Below are positions 8,060-17,347 of a DNA stretch of 45,198 nt, in pieces. This DNA comes from Natronobacterium haloterrestre (GTDB lineage: Archaea > Halobacteriota > Halobacteria > Halobacteriales > Natrialbaceae): contig NZ_FOKW01000016.1 of NCBI RefSeq assembly GCF_900112205.1, positions 1-45,198 on the forward strand. Reading direction: 5' to 3'. The notes beneath the pieces were generated by a model, which was not told the origin of the DNA, made no database searches, and saw only the letters and a program-made list of their open reading frames with translations. Position numbers and translations under genes: made by a program. The first letter of the stretch is position 1; every line of letters begins with the position of its first letter.

Positions 8060-8533
8060 GTGACCGTCCAGTTCCCGACGGATCGCGGCGGCGACCTCTC
8101 GATTCGGCCCGCGGAGCGTGCCGACCTGCTGGCAGTCGTTCGGATCGAGAACGCCTCGTTCTCACAGCCCTGGCCGTACGACGCGTTCGACCGCTTCCTC
8201 GGTGAACCCGGCTTTCTCGTCGCCGTCGACGACGGGCGGGTCGCCGGGTACGTCGTCGCCGACGTGAGTTCGAACGTCGGCCGCCGCATCGGCCACATCA
8301 AAGACATCGCCGTCCACCCCGACCACCGCGGCAACGGGATCGGCTCGGCCCTGCTGTCCCGGGCGCTCGCGGTGATGGCGGCCCACGGCGCGGACAGCGT
8401 CAAACTCGAGGTCCGCAGATCTAACGATAAGGCAAAGCGGCTCTACCGGGAGTTCGGCTTCGAGCCGCTCAGGCGGGTGCCGGACTACTACGACGACGAG
8501 GACGCGATCGTCATGATCCGGAAGTTGGACTGA
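8060..8533 (+). CDS. rimI: RimI-type GNAT N-acetyltransferase
   Basis: 157 residues from the GTG at 8060. It is a full GNAT domain: SIRPAERADL at the start, the NASFSQPWPYDAF segment typical of RimI (peptide N-terminus binding), then the acetyl-CoA loop VHPDHRGNGIGSALL, and NDKAKRLYREFGFEPLRRVPDYY near the end. It would acetylate the N-terminal alpha-amino group of ribosomal or other proteins; archaeal homologs are the general N-terminal acetyltransferases. Start choice rests on the TATA box at 8031-8038. Confidence 0.9.
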   Translation: MTVQFPTDRGGDLSIRPAERADLLAVVRIENASFSQPWPYDAFDRFLGEPGFLVAVDDGRVAGYVVADVSSNVGRRIGHIKDIAVHPDHRGNGIGSALLSRALAVMAAHGADSVKLEVRRSNDKAKRLYREFGFEPLRRVPDYYDDEDAIVMIRKLD

Positions 8534-8599
8534 CCCCGACGCGACGTTCTTCCGCCGCGGGACGGCGACGTTTTACCGCTCGCGGCGTATCGGTCGAAC

Positions 8600-9091
8600 A
8601 TGGGATACGCCTGCCCCGTCTGCGACGCCGAACAGGCCGACGCGGCCCACCTCGCGAATCACCTCGCCATCACGGCCTCGCTCGGTCGCGAGGACCACCG
8701 GGAGTGGCTCGAGGACCACGCCCCCGACTGGAGCGACCGCGATCCGGAGAGTCTGGGTGAGGTCGTCGCCGAGTACGCCCCGGAGATCGAGACGCCGGAG
8801 TTCGAGGACGGGCACGGTCACGGGCACGGGCACGGGCACGCAAGCCCCGGCCGTCCGGACGCACTCGAGGACGGACTCGCTCGCCAGACCCGCCAGACCG
8901 GACGCGGCTCGCTCACCTCGGAGGCGGAAAGCGTGCTCCGGGAAGCCCAGGAACTGACGCGACGGATGCACGAGGACGCTGACGAGACCTCCGGGGACGG
9001 GGCCAGCGGAACGGGAGACGGTGGTCTCGAGGAGGGGAAGGACGGAGACGACGGGGACGACAGAGACGACGGGACCGGCGACGACGCGTAA
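8600..9091 (+). CDS. Haloarchaeal zinc-finger-like protein (DUF5810-like)
   Basis: 163 residues. The N-terminus YACPVCDAEQADAAHLANHL has a CxxC-x(n)-HxxxH pattern of a single C2H2-like zinc finger. Next comes a short helical region (EWLEDHAPDWSDRDPESLGE), a (HG)n repeat at about residues 71-80 that could bind metal, and a disordered acidic tail. The next gene (9124) is a partner I remember as adjacent in many haloarchaea. The family names DUF5810/DUF5809 are from memory. Function unknown. Confidence 0.8.
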   Translation: MGYACPVCDAEQADAAHLANHLAITASLGREDHREWLEDHAPDWSDRDPESLGEVVAEYAPEIETPEFEDGHGHGHGHGHASPGRPDALEDGLARQTRQTGRGSLTSEAESVLREAQELTRRMHEDADETSGDGASGTGDGGLEEGKDGDDGDDRDDGTGDDA

Positions 9092-9123
9092 CAGGTAACA
9101 GGCTGCCGCCGACATTCTCCGCT

Positions 9124-9540
9124 ATGCACACGGTCGGAACGTTCTCGCCGTCGTCGGTCGAGGACGCACGAGCGCAGTACGAGACGGTCGGCCCCGCGGC
9201 CCAGACGGTCGTCCGCGAGGTCGCGAAGGCCATGGAGTTCGACCGCGAGGAGTACGACGACCGCGTCACGGGCGAGGTCGTCGAGACCGCACGCGACGCC
9301 CTGTTCGCGAGCCTGCTCGAGGTACGGGTCGGCTCCCGGGAGGAGTACGAGGCCTGGCGGGAGTCCTACGACGGCGAGGTGACGACCCTCGGCCACGAGA
9401 ACGTAGAGCGGGTCGTCTGGCACGCCGGTCCCGAGGGGGAAGCCGTCGCAGCCACCTTCCAGAACGAGGAGGACGCGGCGGTCGCGACCCTCCGCCGGCA
9501 GGCGTTCGGCCGGCTGTACCGCGAGCACCTCTCCGGATAG
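9124..9540 (+). CDS. Haloarchaeal conserved protein (DUF5809-like)
   Basis: 138 residues, no membrane segments. Recognisable blocks are HTVGTFSPSSVEDARAQYE at the start, then VVREVAKAMEFDREEYDDRV and VWHAGPEGEAVAATFQNEED near the C-terminus. It lies 32 nt downstream of the DUF5810-like gene on the same strand and they probably form an operon. No catalytic motif is visible and the function is unknown. Confidence 0.82.
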   Translation: MHTVGTFSPSSVEDARAQYETVGPAAQTVVREVAKAMEFDREEYDDRVTGEVVETARDALFASLLEVRVGSREEYEAWRESYDGEVTTLGHENVERVVWHAGPEGEAVAATFQNEEDAAVATLRRQAFGRLYREHLSG

Positions 9541-9594
9541 CTCTGCGGGCGGGCATCGCCACCTATTCTTCCATCGAGGGCGGAGCGTTCGCCG

Positions 9595-10275
9595 ATGACG
9601 CCATCGCCACCATCATCGTCAGGGGATCGTGAGGGAGACCGGGACCCGGACCCGGACCCGAACCCGGATCCTCACCCGGACGCGAACACGCCCGACGACT
9701 GGAGGCTGCTCGAGGAGGTCACCGAGTACGAGACCGACTGGTACGACGGCGGTTACGACCGCGTCGAACAGCCAGACGGCACGGAGAAACGCTACTACTG
9801 GGCGGACCTACCGCCGGCGGTCGTCGTGGTGGCCCGGATCGACGGGAGCGTCCTCGAGACGGTCGACGGATCGGGCGCGTCCGATGAGGACACGGACGGC
9901 GACCGGCTCCTGTTCGTCGAACAGTACCGTCCGACGATCCGGGAGACCCACCTCGAACTCCCCGCGGGGATCGTCGAGGACGGCGAGTCCTACACGACGG
10001 CCGCCACGCGGGAACTCGAGGAAGAGACCGGGTTCCGCCCCACGAGTACCGCCTTGCTCCAGGAGTACGCGGTCGCGACGGGCGTGCTCCGACACGACCG
10101 CGGGATCGTCTACGCGGAGGGGCTCGAGCCCGGCCAGCGCGAACTGGACAACAACGAGTTCCTCGAGGTGACGACGGTCTCGGTCGACGAGGCGCTCGAG
10201 CGCGCCCGCGAGCAGCCGGCCAACGACTCGACGATGACGGCGTTGCTGCTGGCGAAGGAGGACGGGTTGCTCTGA
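9595..10275 (+). CDS. Nudix hydrolase, ADP-ribose pyrophosphatase-like
   Basis: 226 residues. The Nudix box is complete: it starts at GIVEDGES around residue 122 and ends RELEEETGF, matching G-x5-E-x7-REUxEExGU, so the Mg-binding glutamates are present. RLLFVEQYRPTIRETHLELPAG just before it is typical of ADP-ribose or nucleoside-diphosphate-sugar pyrophosphatases. The first ~35 residues are a low-complexity Asp-Pro repeat coded by 6-bp DNA repeats. It probably hydrolyses ADP-ribose or a related compound in the cytoplasm; substrate not proven. Confidence 0.9.
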   Translation: MTPSPPSSSGDREGDRDPDPDPNPDPHPDANTPDDWRLLEEVTEYETDWYDGGYDRVEQPDGTEKRYYWADLPPAVVVVARIDGSVLETVDGSGASDEDTDGDRLLFVEQYRPTIRETHLELPAGIVEDGESYTTAATRELEEETGFRPTSTALLQEYAVATGVLRHDRGIVYAEGLEPGQRELDNNEFLEVTTVSVDEALERAREQPANDSTMTALLLAKEDGLL

Positions 10276-10321
10276 GGCGCCGAGCCGCTCCCGTTCGGCG
10301 GCGTAGACCTGCTCTTTCCGT

Positions 10322-10765
10322 CTACGAGTCGGCTCGATCGGCACACTCGAGTTCGAGAGCGTCGCGTATCCGCTCGTAGGGACGGTCGAACTTCCCCTCC
10401 CCTTCGTCGTATCCGCTCGCCGGCCAGAGATCCAGCCCGTCGTCGGCGCGCCGCGGCGCGACGTGCAGGTGGAAGTGTGACACCGACTGCTGGGCGGCCT
10501 CGCCGCTGGCGTGGAGGAGGTTCGCGCCGTCGAAGTCGGCGTCGCGGAGCCGTCGAACGATGCTCCGGGCGTGGGTCGTCACCTCGGCGAGCGTCTCCGC
10601 CGGGATGTCGAACAGGCTCTCGTAGTGCGTTTTCGGGACGACGAGCAGGTGCCCCTCGGAAACGGGGTCGAGGGGTACGAACGCGATCGTTTCGTCCGTT
10701 TCCTCGAGGACGAGGGTGTCTCCGTCCCCGTCACCGTCGACGATGTCGCAGAACGGACAGGTCAC
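10322..10765 (-). CDS. HIT family nucleotide hydrolase
   Basis: 147 residues starting at GTG 10765 (MTCPFCDIV). The N-terminal CxxC (CPFC) and the catalytic histidine triad HFHLHVAPR near residue 99 identify a HIT domain protein of the Hint/Fhit-like group. It would hydrolyse AMP-lysine, AMP-NH2 or dinucleoside polyphosphate-type substrates through a covalent His-AMP intermediate. A (GD)n run near residue 11 is a small low-complexity insertion. It converges with the upstream Nudix gene, another nucleotide-cleaning enzyme. Confidence 0.92.
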   Translation of the reverse strand: MTCPFCDIVDGDGDGDTLVLEETDETIAFVPLDPVSEGHLLVVPKTHYESLFDIPAETLAEVTTHARSIVRRLRDADFDGANLLHASGEAAQQSVSHFHLHVAPRRADDGLDLWPASGYDEGEGKFDRPYERIRDALELECADRADS

Positions 10766-10853
10766 GGCGAGATATCGTCGGCAAAACTGAAAACAGCGTC
10801 GCTCGAGGTCGTCGTGTAGAGGGGCGCTCGAGCGGGGAGGCGGCTATCGGAGG

Positions 10854-12305
10854 TCAATGATCGTGATCGTGGTCGTGGTCGTGGTCGTGATCGTGATCGT
10901 GATCGTGCCCGTGCGAGTGGCCCCCGTCGCTGGCCTTCCCGATGTCGCCGCCCGCGACGAGCGCGTCGTGGTCACCCTCGATCATGTCCATGTTCTTGAG
11001 GTTGTCCCGCTCCTCGAACTCCTCGACGGCGTTTAGCAGGTCTTCCTGGGTCAGCGTCGTCCGATCTTCCGTCAGCGCCTCTAGCACCGCCTCCCGGAGC
11101 ACCATCCGGAGGTCGCTGCCGGTCAGGCCCTCGGTCGCCTCGGCGATCAGTTGCGGGTCGAACTCCTCGATTCTCATCTGGCGGGTGATGACCTGGAGGA
11201 TGTCCGCCCGCATGTTGTAGTCGGGCTTGGGGAAGTTGATGATCTCGTCGAAGCGGCGCCAGGCGGCGTCGTCGAGTTGATCCGGGTGATTGGTCGCGCC
11301 GATCAGCAACACGTCGTCCTCGATCAGCGAGATGTTGTCGATGCTCTTGAGCAGCGTGTTGACGGCCCGCTTGAGCGCGGCGTGTTCGTCGCTGCGGCGC
11401 GTCTTCGCGACGAAGTCGAACTCGTCGATGAACAGAATGCAGGGCGAGAGCCGCTTTGCGACCTCGAAGGTCTTGTCGACGTTTTTCGCCGTCTCGCCGA
11501 GGTACTGGGAGGTGATCATCGAGAGTTTGACCTCGACGAACGGCAGGTCCATATCGCGGGCCAGCGCCTGCGCGGTCGAGGTCTTCCCCGTTCCCGGCGG
11601 GCCGACGAACAGCAGTTTCCCGATCTCCCGCAGGCCGATCTGGGAGAGATAGTCGCGGTGTTCGATCGCCTTCGCGATCTTGTCGAGTTCGTTCTCCTGG
11701 TCGTCGGTGAGCACGAGGTCGTCGAGCGTGATGTCGACCTCCTCGGGTGCCCGGACCTCGACGAGGTCGAGCATGTCCTCGTCTTCCTCCTCGTCGAAGT
11801 ACTCCTCGAGCAGGCCGTCGATCCAGGCGCGGTCGGCCTGGATCGGCCGGTTGCGCTCGCGGGCCTCCTCGTGGGTCGCGTCGCCGTCGTAGGCCTCGTG
11901 GTCCTCGAAGTGTTTCGCCAGGGTGGGGTTCTCGAGGAGCCGTTGGTCGTCGACGCGCTCGAGGAACCACTCCTCGGCCAGGTCCCGCTGGGTCAGCGTG
12001 ATCGTCCCGGAGAACTCGTCGCGTTCGGTGAACATGAGGTCCGAGACGGCTTCCCAGGGCCGTTCGACGCCGGTCGCCTCGCGCGTCGTGGCGTTGGTCG
12101 CCGAGAGCGGCCGGGTGATCCCGGCACGGCGGCGACCGCTCCCGTCGTCGTCGTCGTCCGATCCGGCGTCGGAACCGCCGCTCCCACCGGTCCAGAACAC
12201 CTGTCGGAACGACGGCGGCAGGTCGTTCTCGTCTAACGTCCGGTCGTCCGAGTACACGCTCGTCGTGAGCAGGAACTCGACGACATCGAGCGCCGCATCA
12301 CTCAT
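10854..12305 (-). CDS. AAA ATPase with a His-Asp C-terminal tail
   Basis: 483 residues from ATG 12305 (MSDAALDVVEF). One AAA domain in the C-terminal half: Walker A GPPGTGKTSTAQ, Walker B CILFIDEFDFV, sensor-1 LIGATNHPDQ, arginine-finger region AAWRRFDEIINFP. The N-terminal half (~240 residues) is acidic and helical, with a variable Gly/Asp/Ser segment near residue 50, and probably binds substrates or partners. The last ~24 residues are almost only His and Asp, encoded by 6-bp repeats at 10857-10910; this could bind metal. Single-AAA-domain proteins of this type are common in haloarchaea. Whether it remodels proteins or has another role cannot be told. Confidence 0.87.
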   Translation of the reverse strand: MSDAALDVVEFLLTTSVYSDDRTLDENDLPPSFRQVFWTGGSGGSDAGSDDDDDGSGRRRAGITRPLSATNATTREATGVERPWEAVSDLMFTERDEFSGTITLTQRDLAEEWFLERVDDQRLLENPTLAKHFEDHEAYDGDATHEEARERNRPIQADRAWIDGLLEEYFDEEEDEDMLDLVEVRAPEEVDITLDDLVLTDDQENELDKIAKAIEHRDYLSQIGLREIGKLLFVGPPGTGKTSTAQALARDMDLPFVEVKLSMITSQYLGETAKNVDKTFEVAKRLSPCILFIDEFDFVAKTRRSDEHAALKRAVNTLLKSIDNISLIEDDVLLIGATNHPDQLDDAAWRRFDEIINFPKPDYNMRADILQVITRQMRIEEFDPQLIAEATEGLTGSDLRMVLREAVLEALTEDRTTLTQEDLLNAVEEFEERDNLKNMDMIEGDHDALVAGGDIGKASDGGHSHGHDHDHDHDHDHDHDHDH

Positions 12306-12464
12306 TCGTTCGACGTAACGCCCACACGCTCTTAACAGCGTCGTCCTGCTGCGCTGGCGAACGCGATTCACGTCCGAATGCGGGCCCGTGAATGGACGCC
12401 GACGCGGACGACCGGTTCGACAGCGGCATAACGGTTTTCGTGCGTCGGCGCAACACCTGTTCGT

Positions 12465-12833
12465 ATGGACGTACTGATGGGTCTCGGGGGCAGCGACGAA
12501 TCGATAAAGACGCTCCGCCGGACGATCGAGCGGACCAGGGAAGTCGACGACGATCTCACCGTCGCCATCCTCGAGAAACCGGAGTCGAAACGCTCGCAGG
12601 AGGAGATGCGCGAGCAGGCAGAGGAGCTACTCGACGGCACTGACATCGACGCCGATATCGTCGAACTCGAGGGCGATCCGGGAAGCGCGCTCGTCGACTA
12701 CGCGGAACAGGGCGAGTTCGACCAGCTGGTCATCGGCGGCGGCACCCTGAGTCCGATGGGGAAGATCCAGCTGGGGCCGATCACCGAATTCGTTCTGCTG
12801 AACGCGCCGACGACCGTCAAGCTGGTGCGATAA
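12465..12833 (+). CDS. Universal stress protein family, short
   Basis: 122 residues with the alpha/beta order of UspA: MDVLMGLGGSDESIKTLRR, then DDLTVAILEKPE, DIDADIVELEGDPGSALVDY and FDQLVIGGGTLSPMGKIQLG near the end. The ATP-binding signature G-x2-G-x9-G is only partly present (GGGTLSPMGKIQLGPIT), so nucleotide binding is uncertain. It is followed after 2 nt by the GNAT gene 12836, a probable operon. Confidence 0.85.
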   Translation: MDVLMGLGGSDESIKTLRRTIERTREVDDDLTVAILEKPESKRSQEEMREQAEELLDGTDIDADIVELEGDPGSALVDYAEQGEFDQLVIGGGTLSPMGKIQLGPITEFVLLNAPTTVKLVR

Positions 12834-12835
12834 CG

Positions 12836-13426
12836 ATGTCGGGTACGCGCGTCTACCCGGACGAACCATCGGGCCCGTTCCCCTCGCCGCCGTCGACGTT
12901 CGAGGACGGCGAGGGCCGTACGATCGAGGTCCGTGCGCCGGACTCGTTCGAGGAGGTTATCGACGACGTCGTCGAGATGTACGACGCCTTCGACCCCACC
13001 GACCGCGCCCAGGGGATCCCGCCGACCGGTGAGGAGCGTATCCGGGGCTGGCTCGAGACGATCGCCGACGAGAGCATCAACGTCGTTGCACGACACGACG
13101 GGAACGTGGTCGGACACGCCATGCTGGTTCCCGATGCGGACGATCCGCCGTCGATGGACGGCGAGGGTGACGACGCCGACGGTCCCGGCCCCGGCGACAT
13201 CGAGTGGGAACTCGCGATCTTCGTCCTCCAGGAGTACCAGCGGGCCGGGATCGGCACGGTCCTGCTCGAGCAGTTGCTCGGGCACGCGAGCGACGTGGGG
13301 ATCACCCGCGTCTGGCTGACCGTCGAACGGTGGAACAAGCCGGCGATCGCGCTCTACAAGCGGGTCGGGTTCGAGACGACCGGTGGGGAGAGCTTCGAAC
13401 AGGAAATGGCGATCCTGCTAGACTGA
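12836..13426 (+). CDS. GNAT family N-acetyltransferase
   Basis: 196 residues. The acetyl-CoA binding region LQEYQRAGIGTVLLEQLLGH and the C-terminal WNKPAIALYKRVGFETTGG are diagnostic of GNAT. The first ~60 residues are an extra N-terminal segment; an insertion of Asp/Gly/Pro (~residues 102-122) interrupts the domain before the beta-strand WELAIFVL. It resembles acetyltransferases often found beside universal stress proteins; the target is unknown. The start overlaps nothing (2 nt after the usp stop). Its end overlaps the convergent 13418 gene by 9 nt. Confidence 0.88.
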   Translation: MSGTRVYPDEPSGPFPSPPSTFEDGEGRTIEVRAPDSFEEVIDDVVEMYDAFDPTDRAQGIPPTGEERIRGWLETIADESINVVARHDGNVVGHAMLVPDADDPPSMDGEGDDADGPGPGDIEWELAIFVLQEYQRAGIGTVLLEQLLGHASDVGITRVWLTVERWNKPAIALYKRVGFETTGGESFEQEMAILLD

Positions 13427-13882
13427 AAGGACCGGCTGGCTCGCGTAGGAGAGGACGTACTCGGCGGCTTTCTCGAGGACTTCGGCCGACGGTTCGGTGA
13501 CGGGCTCCCGCGGCAAGACGATGAAGTCGGCGTCGAGTTCGTCGGCGGTGTCGAGGACGACGTTGCCGGGGTGGCGGGTCTTGCGTGTCTGGGAGAAGCC
13601 GTCGTCGACGGACGTCGACAGCGCCACGTCGTAGTCGTCGGCGATCGATCCGATATCGTTGAAAAAGCCCTGGGTCTTCTCGGCAACGTCGTCCTCGTCG
13701 ACGGTGCCGGCATCCAACCCGCGTACGACCCCGCGACCGAGCACGAAGAGCGCGTGAACGTCGGCGTCGTACCGGTCCGCGACGGCGACGGCGTACTCGA
13801 CTGCGGTGGCGGACTCGTCGCTGCCGTCGACCGGCGCGAGGACGGTATCGACGGTAAACTGCTCGCTGTCGTCCTTACCCAT
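13418..13882 (-). CDS. Universal stress protein family
   Basis: 154 residues from ATG 13882 (MGKDDSEQ). VDTVLAPVDGSDESATAVEY is the standard UspA beta1-alpha1 opening. DADVHALFVLG and LDADFIVLPREP match the later strands. The ATP-binding glycine loop is replaced by LPREPVTEPSAEVLEK, so it is probably a non-nucleotide-binding Usp variant. It converges with the GNAT gene, overlapping it by 9 nt. It belongs to a group of three Usp genes in 2.1 kb. Confidence 0.87.
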   Translation of the reverse strand: MGKDDSEQFTVDTVLAPVDGSDESATAVEYAVAVADRYDADVHALFVLGRGVVRGLDAGTVDEDDVAEKTQGFFNDIGSIADDYDVALSTSVDDGFSQTRKTRHPGNVVLDTADELDADFIVLPREPVTEPSAEVLEKAAEYVLSYASQPVLSV

Positions 13883-14009
13883 ACGGCTCAGTCTGTGCCG
13901 CGACCAAAAAAACCCTCCCCCGTGGTCTCGAGCGCCGCCGCCCTCTCTCCGGTTTCGTCCCACCCTCGAGTGGGCCGTTCAGTTCCCGGAGACGGTCCGC
14001 TTTCGGTGG

Positions 14010-14017
14010 TATTTAAG
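14010..14017 (+). promoter_or_regulatory. TATA-like box for the universal stress gene at 14042
   Basis: TATTTAAG is centred 28 nt before the ATG at 14042 in GC-rich surroundings, a typical leaderless haloarchaeal promoter. Confidence 0.6.
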
Positions 14018-14041
14018 CGGTTACGGGCGTAACGACTGGAT

Positions 14042-14557
<516 letters not shown>

Positions 14558-14692
14558 TCGGCCAGGGAGTCGGACTCGAGTGCTCGAGTGCTTGAGTCCG
14601 TGTCCGTGTCCGGACCCGAACTCGAACCCGAATCCAGGTCGAACGCTCCCGAGACCGGCGCTTACTTCCCCCGTCGTCCCCCATCGAGGGAC

Positions 14693-15946
14693 ATGTACGA
14701 CGAACTCATCGACAGCGGCGATCTCCCGGTCGCCCGCAAGTCAGTCCTCCCGGGAACCGGCTTCTTCCTGCCTGATTCCCTCGAGGAGGACCTGGAGGAC
14801 GAACGGACTGCGGCCGCCCTCGAGGGGGCCGACGTCGCGGTAATCGCCGATCCCGACGCCGACGGGCTGGCCTGCGTCGCCTTGCTTCGGGAGGCCTACG
14901 ACGACGTTCGGGCGGTGCCGGAGCCCGACGACGAGGACGACGACGAAGCCCCCTCCCCCGAAGGCGACGACGCCCCCGCCGGCGGCGAGGAAGAGGGCGA
15001 AACGCTCGATCTCCCCGGCGACGACGCCGTCGAGGCCCCCGAACCCACGCCCCACGAGGTCGCGCTGGTCCCCGCCAGCCCCCACGACGTCGAGGACGCC
15101 ATCCAGCGGGTCGCCGACCACGCCGAACCCGGGATCGACCTCTACGTCTGTGACCTCTGTCCCGACCGCTACGAGTACGTCGAGGACGAACTCGAGGCCG
15201 CCCTCGAGACCGCCGACTCGGTTGCGTGGTACGACCACCACCAGTGGGACGACGCGGTCGCCGAGGCGGTTCGGGAGGCCGGCGTCGACCTCGTCGTCGG
15301 CGACTCCGACGAGGAGTGCTCGGCGGACGTGGTCTATCGCTCGCTCGAGTACGACTTCTCCCCGATGTACGAGGAACTCGCAGCCGTCACGCGGGACCAC
15401 GACCTCTGGCTGCAGGAGGATCCCCGCAGCGACGACCTGGCGGACTACGCCTACTGGACCAACCCCGCGGAGTACGTCGAGGTCGTCCGCGAGTACGGCG
15501 TCGACCTGCCCGACTGGGTCCGGGAGTTCATCGAGGAACGCCGCGTCGAGAAGGAGGCGCTGATCGACCGGGCGATCGCCCGGGCGGAGTACCGCGAGAT
15601 CGGCGACTACACGGTTGGCGTCACCTACGGGCGCTGCTCGCAAAACGAGGTCGCGGAAGCGATGCGCGAGGAAGGGGCGGACGCATCGGTGGTCGTCAAA
15701 CCCGCCGGCTCGGCCTCCATCCGTGGGACCGAGGCGTTCGACCGCTGTCACGAGGTCGCAGGGAAGGTAAACGGCGGGGGCCACCCGAAGGCCGCGGGCT
15801 GCAAGCCCGACATCTACGACGACATGCTCGACTACGCGAATCACTGGACCTCGCGCGGCGCGGTGACGAAGCAGGTCATCCTCGACGCGTTCCGCGAGGT
15901 CATCGAGGACGAAGGCGAGGAAGACGAACCAGCCGAGGACACGTAG
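14693..15946 (+). CDS. DHH family phosphoesterase
   Basis: 417 residues from ATG 14693 (MYDELIDSGD). Catalytic motifs are in order: DPDADGLA (motif I), then the signature WYDHHQWDD (DHH motif), then GDSDEECSADVVYRSL, and the C-terminal DHHA1 region ending VNGGGHPKAAGCK (GGGH). These residues bind two Mn/Mg ions. It resembles the RecJ/NrnA-like exonuclease or oligoribonuclease superfamily. An acidic disordered insertion (~residues 80-115) follows motif I. The exact substrate (DNA, small RNA, pAp or cyclic dinucleotide) cannot be told. An upstream in-frame start at 14588 is less likely because it adds a low-complexity stretch. Confidence 0.9.
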   Translation: MYDELIDSGDLPVARKSVLPGTGFFLPDSLEEDLEDERTAAALEGADVAVIADPDADGLACVALLREAYDDVRAVPEPDDEDDDEAPSPEGDDAPAGGEEEGETLDLPGDDAVEAPEPTPHEVALVPASPHDVEDAIQRVADHAEPGIDLYVCDLCPDRYEYVEDELEAALETADSVAWYDHHQWDDAVAEAVREAGVDLVVGDSDEECSADVVYRSLEYDFSPMYEELAAVTRDHDLWLQEDPRSDDLADYAYWTNPAEYVEVVREYGVDLPDWVREFIEERRVEKEALIDRAIARAEYREIGDYTVGVTYGRCSQNEVAEAMREEGADASVVVKPAGSASIRGTEAFDRCHEVAGKVNGGGHPKAAGCKPDIYDDMLDYANHWTSRGAVTKQVILDAFREVIEDEGEEDEPAEDT

Positions 15947-16013
15947 CCGGTCGGGCACACTGCGTGGCGCGGCTCGAGAGCCCTCACGTTCGCCGATCCG
16001 TCTGAACCTGCTG

Positions 16014-16400
16014 TCAGTCGAGGCGTTCGACGACCTCGATGTCCCCCGCTTCGTTCACCGCGACGATTCGCTCCGCGTCACAGCCCTCGATTTCGCCGGG
16101 GCCGGTTACGGCTTCGTCCGCGGTTCGGACCTCCTCGACGGGGTCGTCGGTCTCCGGGAGCCCACACATTACGCCGACCGTCCCCGGATCGGTCGACAGA
16201 ACGAGGATCGTCCCGTCCGATTCGATCTCGACGTCCGCGTTCGGCGGCCGCGCCAGGTCGGAGACCGTTTCGTCGACTGTCTCAGTCGCTTCCTCGTTGA
16301 CGTCTTCGGTCATGGCTTCCAGTTCCCCGGTACAGCCTGCTATCGCGCCTATCGAGGCTGTACAGATCGACGTCAGCCACTGGCGACGGTCCATCGTCAT
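16014..16400 (-). CDS. Small lipoprotein, unknown
   Basis: 128 residues. The N-terminus MTMDRRQWLTSICTASIGAI is a twin-arginine-type signal, and the lipobox IAGC gives a Cys at residue 22, the usual haloarchaeal Tat lipoprotein pattern. The mature part is acidic, with two more Cys (MCGLPE, EGCDAE) that could pair. There are no known domains. The TATA-like box at ~16425-16433 in an unusually AT-rich stretch is ~28 nt before the start. Confidence 0.75.
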   Translation of the reverse strand: MTMDRRQWLTSICTASIGAIAGCTGELEAMTEDVNEEATETVDETVSDLARPPNADVEIESDGTILVLSTDPGTVGVMCGLPETDDPVEEVRTADEAVTGPGEIEGCDAERIVAVNEAGDIEVVERLD

Positions 16401-16586
16401 CAGTCCTCAGTTTCCAGTTATATCAAATAAACGTAGTGGCCATTGTAGTATAGTTTCCGTCGATAATCGTTTCTATGGGATATTTTATGGTATTTGATGG
16501 ATAGTGACATCAGAAATATACGCTGTATTACTTTTGATCCGAGTCGAGAAAGAGCGGAGACTCGAGTGCGGACCGTCCGTCGACGG

Positions 16587-17285
16587 CTACTCCTGGGAGG
16601 CGAAATACCGCATCACGAGCTGGAGGACGTGGACGAAGACCCCGGCGACGGCGATGTAGACGCCGATGATCTGCAGGCCGGTCGAGACGTCGCGGCGGTC
16701 CCTGACCTGCCAGATCTCGTAGCCAAGCCGAAGCACGAACCCGAGGAACACCAGGACGAACCCGACCAAAAGCAGGGTCGGCAGGACGAACGAGCCGACG
16801 GCGATGACCCCGATCCCGCCCAGGAACGCGTAGTTCGCGAACCGGCCCCAGTGCTCGAAGGTCGTCGAGCGAGCGTAGACGTAGCCGGTCACGAGGGCAG
16901 TCATGACCGCGGTGACGATCGCCGTGATCCCGAGGATCGTGAGGCGGGACTCCGGCGATGCGAACCGGAGGACGCCGGCACCGAAGACGCCGAACGCCAC
17001 CTGCAGGAGGACCATCCCGACGAAGGCCGTTCCCATGTCCCCGTTCTCGACGCCGCGTTCGGCGATCAACTCGCCGACGAAGATCACCGCACCGTAGACG
17101 AGCACGCCGAGGATCGGCGCGGTCCCGAACAGGAGATCGTTGACGGTCGCGAGCGGCGTCGCCACGAAGACGTACATCAACGCGACGGTAAGCGCCATCA
17201 GCGCGCTCGCGCCACCCATCACGCGGCCTTCCCGGCCCGTCAGCGCGAACCGTTCCGTCTTGTGCGGGGTGTCAAAGGAACTCAT
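16587..17285 (-). CDS. Seven-TM membrane protein, Bax inhibitor-1/YccA-like
   Basis: 232 residues with about seven hydrophobic segments (for example ASALMALTVALMYVFVAT, ILGVLVYGAVIFVGE, AFVGMVLLQVAFGVFGAG, LPTLLLVGFVLVFLGFVL). The C-terminal helix with VYIAVAGVFVHVLQLVMRY is like the last TM of archaeal YccA/BI-1 family members. The assignment is moderate: I do not see the family's C-terminal Asp pair clearly. It would lie in the cytoplasmic membrane. Confidence 0.68.
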   Translation of the reverse strand: MSSFDTPHKTERFALTGREGRVMGGASALMALTVALMYVFVATPLATVNDLLFGTAPILGVLVYGAVIFVGELIAERGVENGDMGTAFVGMVLLQVAFGVFGAGVLRFASPESRLTILGITAIVTAVMTALVTGYVYARSTTFEHWGRFANYAFLGGIGVIAVGSFVLPTLLLVGFVLVFLGFVLRLGYEIWQVRDRRDVSTGLQIIGVYIAVAGVFVHVLQLVMRYFASQE

Positions 17286-17347
17286 TGGCCGCGACTACCT
17301 TCCGGGCGCTGAAAAGGATATTCCTTACTCCTGACCGGTCCTGCCGG

